Source: Rhynchonema sp. JSB1_4 (Eukaryota; Nematoda; Chromadorea; Monhysterida; Xyalidae). Taken from it: a DNA stretch of 64,000 nt. The translations under genes were made by a program, and so were the position numbers. Numbering within the stretch: the stretch's first letter is position 1; each line of letters starts with the position of its first letter. This document shows, piece by piece, positions 22,408 to 38,558 of this stretch. The stretch lies in the NCBI GenBank assembly GCA_030248065.1, contig JASAMV010005069.1, positions 62,001-126,000 of the forward strand. The letters run 5' to 3'. The notes under the pieces were generated by a model. That model was not told where the DNA came from, made no database searches, and saw only the letters and a program-made list of their open reading frames with translations.

Positions 22408-23528
22408 TCACAAATAATCTATGACCACTTTTTCTTGTTGATTTTGATTTTTTGTGTTAGTTTTCTTCTGTTATCATGTCAGTTGTGGTATTCCATCATG
22501 CCGTGTTACAACAACTATATTCTCGTCCTTATGCTATGTCTGCCTGTGCGTACGGGGTTCACAATGTTACATTGCGTTTTTTTGGTGTGCGTGTTTTATG
22601 CGTTTTTTCGTGTTTGTAATTAATTGGCCGACCTGGTGGCAGGTTGGGTAACCTTTGCACAGTTTTGTGTTGGCTGCTTAATTGCCACACGCAATCTGGT
22701 CCAATTACAGAAAGTGACGCACTGGTGCATTTGGGATTGCCTTGAGGTGCACCCTGTGAATACGACACTGTCGGGCAAAGGTGTAGCACCCTCGTTATGG
22801 TGTCCCCTCCCATGTTATCGATTGTTTGGGTGTATACATGCGTACCAGCTGTGGACACATACAACCTGGGCCCCAAAACAAAAAACGTCATGTGCGGAAC
22901 GTAAGCCACGTGGAAAATATTGTCACGACTTCTGAATATGTATAGTGCTCCGCTATGTAGCATTCAGCCGCAAATGTGAAGTTGCGTGTGTGTACCCACA
23001 CGCTCAGCAAGCCACCTGGTAAAATTCCGTTGTTAAAATTTCCTGTTGTGTTTTTCTCCTGTGTTGTTTTTCATTATCGTTTTTCTGTTTTGTTGTCCAT
23101 GCCTGTTAGCGTGAATGAATAAAGGTACAAAATGACTGTGACAACGTTTAATGGGCTTTTTTTCGCAGAAGTATTGTTCTTATCTGACCGATTCACCTTT
23201 TACGGTGTTGGCAGATTATTTTTATGTGTCTCCATTTTATGCGTTTCTGTAAACAGTCTGTTTGGCCACGAAAATGTTATCGTGAGTCCCTAACAACGTT
23301 GGTGGTAGGATAATGCGCACCTGGGTCAATTGTTGTGTCAACTATGCTACTGAGCAACATCTGGGTCTTAGTTTTAGGGTTTTTTTGTGACTGGCTCTGT
23401 CGATCGAACACAATTTTATTGACAGTAATGTTTCATTTGATTTCAGGGATAATATTTCGCTTGAGCGTAGGTTCTGTGCACATTCCATTCTTAATCAGAC
23501 CTCAATTGGTTCATCAAACGCAACAATC
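22408..23528. other. Intergenic region between SF3B3 and AHCY
   Basis: Contains the SF3B3 3' UTR, with a candidate poly(A) signal AATAAA at 23118-23123, and the upstream region of AHCY. No conserved coding sequence is recognised. Open frames here are short and have no family resemblance. Confidence 0.5.
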
Positions 23529-27974
<4,446 letters not shown>

Positions 27975-28531
27975 GCATCTATTATATTGTAATTGTTTAA
28001 TTACCAATATTATAGATTGATTAAGACTATGCTTAGCAGTATTATCGAGCGCATATCTCGACTCGTCTCTTTTTGTGGCCAATTTCAATTGTTGGTTTTT
28101 CGCGTTGGTTGGTTTTTCAGTTTTTCGTTATTGTTTCTTTTTAGGGTATTTTTTACTGTTATCTATCTTGTCAGAAGATATAATTCCAATGCCCATGAGT
28201 TGAGTTCATTTCAATAACTACAATATCCGCACCGTCATCACATGCTCAAGCAATATTACCCCAAATTGTGAAATGGGTTTTTTAAATTGATGATTAATTT
28301 TTCAGTGTCTTGTTGTTTAACAAGGTAGCAGCTTTTACTTCGCTGATTGCTTTCAGACTCACGAATTTTCTCGGAATAAAAATCATTTGTTGTCAATTAT
28401 GTGCTGTGAACTAAAGCAGTTATGAGCCAGGTGCAAATGCACGAACTTGGCTTATGCGATTCAATGTGCGTATGAACGGATGAGATTAGCGCCTGTCACT
28501 ATCAAATACCACTAATGACCGCACAACAGTC
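27975..28531. other. Intergenic region between convergent AHCY and K2P-like gene B
   Basis: Holds the AHCY 3' UTR on the plus strand (candidate AATAAA at 28375-28380) and the 3' UTR of the K2P-like gene on the minus strand. It is T-rich with no coding sequence recognised. The two genes end only 557 bp apart, so their transcripts may overlap. Confidence 0.5.
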
Positions 28532-31500
28532 TTAATCATCAAAATCAATGTCATCCATTTGTTTCGCGAATCTCTGTGCCATGTTCAATGTGTCCACGTC
28601 CCACGAGAGGGTGTCGTCATCAGATGTCCCCTCACTGTCGGTGTAACTGGTGCTCGTATCCGAGTGACTGCCGTCGGTCTTGTCCAGCAGTTCTGTGCCT
28701 TCGTCCACAAACTTGAAATCAACCAACGTCGGCTGATAGGGTACCGTGTTGCGACGACATCGTTGCCGATACCGCTCTTCGGCACGTTCCAATGCCGCGC
28801 GCTCTTCCGTGATGAACTGAAGAACTGTTGGGGCATCGGCACCTAAGCCTAATAAAAACTGGATCAGCGTGAATTGCACAGCAACGTGATGTTTGGCTGC
28901 GTTTCGACTTGCTTTCATAGACGGGCTGTGCACCCGGTCGTCACCAGCACCAATGCACCTGGTGATCAGGTGACCCAAAAAATACTAGCGGAAGTTTCAT
29001 GGTGGCGTACAGTACCGGGTGCAATTCTAGGCTGAAAGTTGAAGTTGCGTGCACGCGCGTGCGAAACAGTGCAAAGTATAGGAAAAGTCGAAGTAACGCG
29101 CGCACGCGAAGTTTTGCGCGTGCGCTGGCGTGCACTGCCTATCTTTTAGTACCAGGAAGTCGCGTGCACCCGGTAACCCTGCACGCGTGCAGCAAAAACA
29201 CAAAAAAGTGGTCAGATTAGTTTAACGTCACACCTCTGGTCTTTGTCAACGTCAAGTTGTTTTGGCTGACAAGTAGTGGCTGATGCTTGTCAACTAGTAC
29301 AGAAAACAAGATTTTTCCACCACCCTGTGTATGTGAACACGTTACCGTAATCAAATCCTCCTCCGTGATCTTCGTTTTCTCCGGGTGTTTCTTTCTGATC
29401 TGTTCAATGATGTGCATCAACACTTTCACTTCCTCGTCAGGCAACTGCATCTTTCGATGTCGAATTTTACGTCCGAAATAGTGGATCTTCATGAACACCC
29501 ATTTGAGTTCTGGAGAAAAAACTGTATAATAGGCAATCCGCCAGCTCATGGCACTCGCACGCACACGCTGCATACTGCATTACTGCCGTCAATGAATGCA
29601 TCTATGTTCTGCAGTTATCCGTTGAAACATCCCCAAATTTTGCAACAGTGCAGAAAAGTGTTATGGCAACCAGCAAATAAAAACCGGAGGAATTAAAAAG
29701 CGGTCGTCAAAGTATGACACTCGCTCAAAGTGTACATTTTGTTTAGAAAATGGCGTGTGTTGCTGCATGCGCTGTGTGTATAAAAAGTGCCATGAGCCGA
29801 TGGATTGCCCATACTTTTGTTCTCGGGTAATTTTTTTTGAAAAAACTTAAAAGTTACCAGCGGCAGCCAATTCGGCGCACATGGTCAACACAGCGAGCCC
29901 GAAGGTGACGAAACACACGATGTAGATCACGGCTGCTAGACTGTCCGTCTTGCTGCAAAATTTTGGCTAATTGTATTGTGGTTGACAGACACACTCGACT
30001 GACATGCGCACAACGCTAAAGGTGCATGCGCGTTCAATTAGAGCAGTGTTGAAGATTTCAACCTCATGTCTGCGCCAGGCATGGATTTATACGTCAACCA
30101 CACCAAAATTTGTAAAGATGAAACTCATAGTAATCATCAGAAATGAACAAATTCACCCACACTTCAGCCATGGTCAAATTTGCGACCAGATTGAAAGCGG
30201 CAAAAAACGCGTCCATGAAGGTGACATTGTGATGTGACTGCAAATGCAGATACCGTAGACTCTCTTTAGTGTCACATGATCGCGACCCGGCATTCCCCGG
30301 CCACTAGAAAGAACATCACCATACAGATTTGTAATCAGGAGGTGGCGCTCAAAAATAGTCAGGATTCCACATACAAAAGCAGCACCATGGGGAGAGTAGA
30401 TTAGATTGTTATTCCTGTAACTTTTCGTGGTGGCCTCCGTTATGTTTATGTTCTGGTTCATACACGAGAACCACCAAGTTTTCGAATTGTTTTTGCCATT
30501 TGCAATAAAGTCCATTTTTTGTACGATCAATAAAATATACACTCGGCACCTCGAATCCCATGTAAATGAATGCGCCGAGTCCGCAGAACAACAACAGAAT
30601 CGAGGCATTCATCCAGAGGGGCAGTTTGCGTTTCGCTTCTTCTTTCTTGTCCGCTTGCTTTTTGCTTTTCTCTGAAATTTTAAGTTAAAAGACTTGTAGT
30701 TTTACGAAATATTTAGCATGAGTTTTCAAATCGAATTCTGTAACCTTACTCTTTTTTAAATTCACAAATAACAGCCGGAAATGACTAACTTTTCGACTGG
30801 CGACGCATCGTGTCGGCTTTGCGCAGTCGACGTTTGAATGAAGAGGCGGACCGACCTCGGAATCGGAGCCGCACTTGCACGTTTTGCTGTGGAAAACAAT
30901 TTGGTAGCTTTTAGGGTTTCATGAACGGCAGTTGTGAAATTGTGTTAAAAGCCATATCCGAACAGAGCAAAACATCGATCAATGTCGACCCAGTGACGTG
31001 GTTGTGTTGCGCATAGATCAAGCAACACACCCACCTGTACTTTGCAGCAGCCGAGTTTGCGAAAGAATTGTTTCGACTGAAACAAGATACAAACATAACG
31101 TGCCACATAGGTGCTGTTAGCATAAAAAATCAATAAGTCAGGGATCTGACATACATAGAGGCATACGCACCTTTGTCAAAACGTACAACAAACAGTCTGA
31201 CATGAATCGTCCCAAGTCAACAGCAGCGAGCACCATCAGCGGCACTCCAATCAGACCGTAAACGATCGCGCAGATCTGGCCAGTGGCTGTGACCGGGGTC
31301 ACGTACGTGTAACCTGCGCATCGTGTATTTGCGCACTTGTGGATCGGAGAGATATTTATTCACGTTCCCTGTGAAACTAAAAGCGCCAGCCAACACACTC
31401 CGTGTAGCGACCTGTCGTTTCATTCGGTCTGGTGCACGCTTTTAGGCCATGATTGTGGTGCATTCCTTCACAGTGACGATGCCCTGGTGCACCACTAGTC

Positions 31501-33175
31501 TGCAGGTCAGTAGCTTGAAGACGGACAAAATGAAAAAAGCGCCATTCACTGTACCAGTTGTGGTCAATATTGAGAGCGCATAGAGCATCGATTCCAACAG
31601 GGTCCACCTTGGTGGCATCAGGTCTCGAGCAGTGAGGTCCCGATCCGAGTCCGGGTCTGGACGTTGGAATTGCGGGTCGTGCGCCATCGACAGACGATGC
31701 AATGATGTGTACAGCTGCAGACTGGGAACTACTGTACATGTAGCTCAATGTGACAATTTTCGGACGTCATGGCAAACTTATTACCATCGACGTCAAATGT
31801 TGTACTTGTGCAAGGGCTTTTGGCTTATATTAACGTTGTCAGCGCACCTGCCTTTCGTGCAAAAGCAGCACGATGTCTGGTATAGCTACCTATGTGTTCC
31901 ATAGTAGCAGATATCCAACCAGCTGCGTTTGCACGAATCATAAGCCAATTGCGTTGACAATAACAGCGTTAGAACACCTTTGAGTATCGAATTTGGCTCA
32001 CTATCTCGACAGGGCGGGAAGTATACCTATAGCGTATGGAAACGCCAGCCACACAGCTATGTAATGTATACATACGTCGTCGCAGTAGAACAACGTTGAT
32101 AGCGTCGTGGAACGCACACAAATCGAGAATGCAGCTGCCCTTTTAACGCATTATGCACGTTAGTGCATGCGGTATGGACGGAACTAAGAATGTTGGACAA
32201 ATCAAGACCAACTCGTTGTTTCCAATTCGGATGCTGAGTGTTGATGTTTGGATTCAGTTTCAGCATCGCCTCCTCGGCTCGTTTGTATTCTCTCATGATG
32301 CGTTCAGCTACATAAAGGAAAATTTGTGAAATCATACTAGTTATTCGAAAATGTAACAAAAACAAAGGAAACGAACCTAGACAAAAAAGCATAGCCTATA
32401 GGTTAGATACGCTTTGTGAAACTCTAATTGCGGACCGACAACTTGGTCCCCACTCTTCATTCGCAGAGCCCTACCGAATTGTTTCTGAGCGAAATTATTC
32501 CAAATGCATCACTATATGAGGGTGGCATGTTCTGTATCACCTTTTCTCTGCATGAAATCGTCGTCCGTTTTTTGTTCGATCCGTTGAAACACCATGGCCC
32601 CAATCAATAGGTACAGCACCAGACCACAATTCAACGCAATATGGGGCAACAGCACTTTACTGAACTGAAAATTATCATAATTTTTCATAACTTACATTTG
32701 CGAGTTGTGAGATTTGTGTATTTGATCGCTATATCTTGCCACCACTTTTTTACTGTGTATGCACATGTGTATGCCCTGCATGAAACCAAGTTGGAGAAGG
32801 TGAAACTTACGGATCTCTTTGCATTGCTCTGCAACACAACTATTTTATCAGAGATGTCTAAAGCTTACTGTCACCTGACCAACAGGTTAGTCTCCAACTG
32901 CAATTTGTGTCATATAATGACAATTCTTTACAGTGACCAATCGGTCATGTCATCGCAGGGCTGCTGAATGTACATATAGGGCACATTGACATGCGTACCT
33001 TTATCAATCGATTCGGTTGTCCGTCAGATGTGCTGGGTGGTTGTGGACTGAGTCTAGCCACTGTCTCAGCCTTTGTCGGGTGCAACATTGCAGCAGCATT
33101 TGTCGTTGTACCATTGCTTTTCGGCGCGCCACTCTCATCAATCACGAGTTTCTTGTCGATTTTCACTTTCGACAT
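28532..33175 (-). CDS. K2P/TWK-fold membrane protein B with degenerate selectivity filters, 12 exons
   Basis: Exons in transcript order: 33175-32999, 32664-32541, 32307-32159, 31714-31555, 31313-31171, 31076-31035, 30886-30790, 30671-30550, 30237-30161, 29952-29858, 29509-29346, 28816-28532. They sum to 1635 nt, or 544 aa. The order is that of a two-pore-domain potassium channel: M1 about 64-88 (LLPHIALNCGLVLYLLIGAM), P1 helix WTLLESMLYALSILTT, M2 with YGLIGVPLMVLAAVDLGRF (about 222-240), M3 about 313-335, P2 helix TFMDAFFAAFNL, M4 about 370-392 (GLAVLTMCAEL), then KIHYFGRKI. The filters are abnormal: P1 reads TTTGYT (201-206) instead of TTIGYG, and P2 reads ANLTMAE (357-363) instead of TTIGFGD. 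The C-terminus is acidic and Ser/Thr-rich. Exon 6 is only 42 nt. Potassium conduction is doubtful. It is a paralog of the gene at 33907-38558, with shared intron positions at both pore loops. Exact edges of exon 3 (donor GTGCAT) and exon 9 (donor GTGGGT) are the least certain. Confidence 0.85.
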
Positions 33176-33906
33176 ATTGTTTGTTGTCAAAGGTGGATTG
33201 GATTGATGAACACTTGAATCTCGTGTCTGAATTCCTGGCTCAGAATCAGACTTGGGCCTCGTAGCATCTAAAACCAGGCCAAAGGTGCACAGGCATAACA
33301 CATGGCCTGACTTTGAGGCTACAGCACAAACGAAAACGCAAGCCTGTGTCCAACGCTAAACCATTCCGCACTGCAGGGGACGATCTTTATCGTCTCACTC
33401 AGACACAGGCTAAAGTTTACAGTCTCTAACGATATACCAGGTCCAACTTCATGTGTATAATACTACGCACACTACCCGATCCGGCTTTGCGATCTATAAC
33501 CTAATAATTTCAGATTGGTTTGTGCCATTTTTATCCCGTCGAGCGAGTCCATTGTGTCTCGTGTGACGAAAATCTGATTTATTTTCATGTTTGCAAATTC
33601 AATTTTTCGTTATCGGTATTATGTAGCTGACGTAAGTGGTTTGTCCCAGGACGCTCATTGTGTGTCTGCTTCTCAGATGAAACTGGTTTGTCTATCTGAC
33701 CGTAATGGTAACACAGCGTAGCTATACTTGCTTACACATGGTATGAATGGACATTTAGTTTTATGTTAGTTTATTAGGATTATGAAAATATTGCAATTGT
33801 GATGAGCAAAACTCTCCATAAATGCATGAAAGCGGAGCAGAACAAAGCAAGGTTTCAAAATCACGAAACCGTGTGACGAACGCGAATAGAATACATTGAA
33901 ACATCA
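33176..33906. other. Spacer between the two K2P-like paralogs
   Basis: Upstream region of gene B and 3' region of gene A, both on the minus strand. On that strand an AATAAA (TTTATT at about 33770-33775 on the plus strand) lies about 135 bp past the gene A stop and is a plausible poly(A) signal. Nothing coding is recognised. Confidence 0.5.
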
Positions 33907-36900
33907 TCAAAGCATTGCAATCTCTTCTTCATCATCCATATAGTGCAGCCCGTCATCTTCTTTTACTGGTTTCTTCACTGGCTCCTTTTTATGCAGCGTT
34001 TTCTGTTGTTTGATAAACTGAAAACGAAGAATATCGCCAGGACGTTGGCTTTGGGGCATTTTGGTCAGCGCTACATTGTAAGTGATAGAAAGTGCCTGGG
34101 CTCTACGACCTCAAAGAAGATATCCAATTAGGGTCCTCGGGGGTTTCATGTGGAAACGCTCGTATTCAATGGTGTTTTACCTTCAAAATATCCTCCTGTG
34201 TGATTGGATATTTCGTCGGGTCCTGCGCCCGGAGTTGTTCGATCGAAAACAGCGCTGCTTTCAGTTCTTCAGCTGGCACTTTCTCCCATTGTTGTTTGAC
34301 GGCCATCTTGCGACCGAAATAGTGCATCTTTCGAAACAGAACTACCACTTCTGAAACACTAGCCGCCAGATGAATGTTTTATATACGTTTTCGTGGTGAG
34401 CTGTGCTTCGTATATATTTTGACTTTATTGAGAGCAAGGCATCGGTGGTCGGGCCTCAGCAGACAGCTGCACGGACGCTTGAAAAACACTGTCCCTCATT
34501 AAATTGAAGGCAGTTTCACTGATGAAAGAGTCGCCATAAGCACGGCAACACACACCGTTTTTTTGTAAAAAAATCCTGAGTGAGCAATGCAGAACGTACG
34601 CGAAGCAGCCAAATCGGCAGCCATTGTGAGCAGTGAGATGCCAAGAACTGACAGTGAGAAGACAAACACAACGCCGGCCGTGGTTTGGGAGCTGAAACAA
34701 ACTCTTGATTGCGTGGATTTGTTTTCGGCAACGTTTTTGGGTTGAATATGAGTATAGTTCTCTGGTTATGGAACTTCCAGCAAGGACAATTGGACGTCAC
34801 AAAAAGTAACATCATACGGGCACTCATCCAGTGAAACATCATCGAGCCTTCCACTTACAGATCAGGCGACGACATGCTGGTGACGATGCTGAACGATACA
34901 AACACGGACTCGACCAGTGCACTTTGTGTGTCGAATCTGCCGTACAGCACTCCACCACCCAACATGACTAAGATCAGGAATAGCAACACCAGGAATACTG
35001 GTAGTTCGGTCGTGTCCGCTGTTGGCTCTGCAAATATAGCTGATAATCACGAGGGGATACGGTAGTATAGACAATCACACCTGTCGTCTAAAAACTGAGA
35101 TCAGCGCAAGGCGCAAGGACGCATAAATTTTATTTTCTCACTCCCGGCATTTCATCGAAAAGTGCTCATTACAATAAAATTTTGAGTATACGTATGGGCC
35201 GAATCATCTTCGAAGGCAAGGCAAGTCCATTGACATGGACTTGACTTGAGCAGGCAAATTTTGATTGAGCCGCATATTGTAATGGTGTTGTCGCACTAAT
35301 TTCGACCAGCGTAAAAGTTTATTTGGTGAAAGGGGCCTGGCCTGGATAGATCATTTTGTCATCAAGCTGATATGTATGCAGATGCATTTGCGTAGGTATA
35401 CAGTAGCTACATACATATATACATAATATCATGACTTTTTTATCATGTTCGATAAAAAGTCAGACTGTTAAAAAGTACCCAGGGAGAAAAAACGTAACAT
35501 TAGCAATCCAAATATAAAAAAACATTTTCGACACGTACTTTTTTGAGCTATCGGATGATTGTCGTTGTTTGAGGTTGGTGGTTTGACAACTTTCGACGTT
35601 TTCAAATTCTTCAACCTCATCGACAGCTGCCGGTTCAGCTGACTGCTTTTCTTTCGCAACATCGAGGTTTTCTGCCGTCTCCTTGCTAGTTCAGGGTCTT
35701 CGGTGTCCGACTCAGCACAATTGTCCACCTGATTGGGTCGACAGCAGCTGGCTGCACGCGCCGATAGCTGAACAAAGAAGAGAATGATTTAAGGAAAATC
35801 GAATTGATGAGGAAATAGCAACAGTCAACTTGCTTCACAACAACGCGTGGCACAACTTTCACATCAGTTGCATGTAATCAAACCGATCACATCCAAGAGA
35901 GAACATTGCGCACTTCATGTAGATTTTACATGTATCAAACATGTAATAATATGGCCAAATACCTAGTCTCAATATTTATGTCACGAATTTGCAGATTACT
36001 GTAACTTACAAAGAGCAGGGCAGAGACCGTAGACATGCTGCAAAATAACATAAAAGAGAAGGTAATCACATCTACACCTAACCCAATCGTAAGTGAGCAC
36101 AAGTGAATCTGAGAAAAATCGTCCGAAATCTGCAGCAACGAGCACCGTCAGTGGAATGCCGATCAGGCCGTAGAACACGGACAGCACCTGCGCCAACCTG
36201 GATTCGGGCTGGCGAGCCGAATAGCCTGCAATCACGGAAACCTTAGTTCAATTTGGGTATCCGGTGGTATGTACTGTATGTACAGCTGGTGTTGCGCCAT
36301 TGTTGTTGGGCAATATTGTACCCATTGCGCTCCACAGGCATAATGTAGGTGACGTGAAGCTTTGGATACGTCTAGTTTTGCATCAGGTGTTCCATTTTCA
36401 CAGATTTTGTCACCCGCAAACCGATCTGAACGGAACAAGTGTCGGCTCTTTCGTTTCTCACATTTAATGCCTGCGTGTGAAGCAACAGAACGCTTACATT
36501 AATGTACCTACAACTAACGCAGGTAAAGAACGTGGAGGAGGGCCAATCAATAAGATGTGTGACAGGGAGGAATATCGCACATGAACAAGCTTCAACGATA
36601 GTTTTGATCAAAATTGTTGTAATATACCTCATTAACCTGGAACCTGGAGTAAACCTGGAAATGGCCTGAATTATAACGGTCATGTGACCAATCAGTGCCG
36701 AGCAGCATTTTGGGGCAAGATGTGTAAAAGCATATCACCTCGAGAATCAACAGGAGCACCATAGCCACAACAGTACAGTACTAACCGGCCGTAGTGAGCA
36801 ATGACATGCTGTACAGTGTTGACTCCAATAAATGCCATCTTTGTGGAATGGCTGTGGTGAAGTTGAGTGGATGCAGTCTATCCACATACTCCAGTGATCG

Positions 36901-38558
36901 GCGCTCGTGTGCCTCCGATAATTGCAGCAATAATGAGTTCAGCTGTAATTACGTTATGCGTGTATCGTATGGCAAGTTGTTTTTAAAGAGGTATTCGCCC
37001 AATTTCGGTGCGTTATTTCGTCACGTCGCCATCTGATGCGTCTGCACTGACGATGACCTGGTGCACGAACACTTTTTGGGCAAACCAACAAGCACAATGG
37101 TGTGCAGTTCACTCTCGGGAGAAAGTTTTTCGCCCCTCCCTCCAGGAACTGCTCCTGGTGTTGAAAGAGCATCTATACCTAGACCTCCAATCCTCGTAAA
37201 AGCCTACAAAGAGTGTTGAGTGTTATACGTGTATGTACCTTGATTCGATGTTCATCGCTCATCCCACGCCCACTACACTGCATCTTTACTGTACGTTGTA
37301 CGTTGTGGTAGGCATGCGCGATACGGGTCGACTTTCGCTCCATGAACCGATCGTCGTAGGGTCGCTCGAGTGCACCGAACATCACTGCACCCACACACAC
37401 GTAGACGAACAGCACCAGTAGCAGGCAGATGTGCGGGATTGCGATGCGAAGCGCCTGAATTGACAAGGTGATGCATAATGGGTATGTTTTTGCTGTATCT
37501 GTTAAATCAATCGGTACTGTACTCTATGTACAATGTATTAGTCTTCAAAAAAAGTTTTGAATGTTAGAGGTCATTCGAACCGAAAGTTTCATCTATGGAG
37601 ATGTTACACATTCCGAATGTGCAGCGGTTCATCCATTTCTGAAGCACCAATGCGGACTTGCACCCACCTGACTCAAGTATTTTTTATGAAATACCAAGTT
37701 CATAATGCGGGAAACATTTTCTTTCCGCAACATTTTAACCTGACGACAACTGATCGTTTCATCCCCAGCGGGTGGCGGAGTGTACACGAAAACGCCGTGC
37801 CGAATTTCCACCAGCGTCTTACTACTGATTTTTCGCGATGTCACATGCATGGTTTCTGCTTTTCGGTCTCTATATTTTTTGGACCAAAAGCTCAACTACA
37901 CAATGCAAAATCGGTAATCCAAAACAGTATATCTATGGTGCTCTAGGCTCGTGTTTGTTTGTGTGCTTTTGAATTCATTCTGATATTGCCGAATTGTTTC
38001 ATGCGCATACAAATCTCATGAGCGTATAGTGGCGTGCCAAGTGCACACATTTTATTCCAGAGTGCATCCGCGCATGTTTTGTCTGGTGCAAATGGTTGTG
38101 GTCACACTTTCCTGGCTGCTGCTTCATGGCCAGCTTGTACTCCGTGTGCTTCAGGCTGTCAAGATACACACACTGGAACACTTTGCACTGTGTCGAATCG
38201 AAACGGAGTTGGGTACCGCTGAACAGGGGTCCAATTGGGCCACAATGAATATGATTGTGAGGACAGGCATCCACATTGCACCTCCCCGAGGACTATCTTT
38301 GTTTTTGCCCTTTTGTAAATCCGAAATTCCTGGTCCCAAGGAACAACCATAAGAACGCGGTACCGAGCAGGCTTGACACCCACAGCCCCTCGCCGCCCAA
38401 ACACTCACATTTTGCAGTCCACCACCGTCCGCGTCCGTCCCATTGACGAGGTTGTTGGCGTCAGTGCCCGGCAGCAATGGTTCTGCTGTTTGATCGTGGT
38501 TTGACGATGACGCTAATTGGGTTAGACTCTGGACTTCGGCCTGTTCCAGCAAAGACAT
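33907..38558 (-). CDS. K2P/TWK-fold membrane protein A with degenerate selectivity filters, 9 exons
   Basis: Exons in transcript order: 38558-38409, 37454-37290, 36942-36786, 36225-36083, 35767-35539, 35027-34859, 34691-34600, 34350-34181, 34017-33907. They sum to 1386 nt, or 461 aa. K2P layout: M1 about 55-78 (IPHICLLLVLFVYVCVG), P1 helix WHLLESTLYSMSLLTT, M2 with FYGLIGIPLTVLVAADFGRF (about 176-195), a basic cytoplasmic loop, M3 about 290-310, P2 helix ALVESVFVSFSI, M4 about 343-365 (LGISLLTMAADL), then MHYFGRKM. P1 reads TTAGYS (155-160) and P2 reads TSMSSPD (331-337), so the Gly-Tyr/Phe-Gly core is lost in both. An intron splits the P1 glycine codon, as in gene B. The C-terminus ends in an acidic run. 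Exon 2 could instead extend to 37239 in the same phase. There is no frameshift or stop, so it looks like an expressed gene with changed function rather than a pseudogene; that last step is inference. Confidence 0.85.

Noticed and set aside
22624..22935. 103-codon plus-strand frame downstream of SF3B3
   Set aside because: No conserved motif. It lies in the SF3B3 3' region and has no supporting splice context.
28532..38558. K2P-like genes as pseudogenes
   Set aside because: All 21 exons keep frame and phase with no stops, and both copies share intron positions and conserved M2/M4 segments. Only the filters are abnormal.
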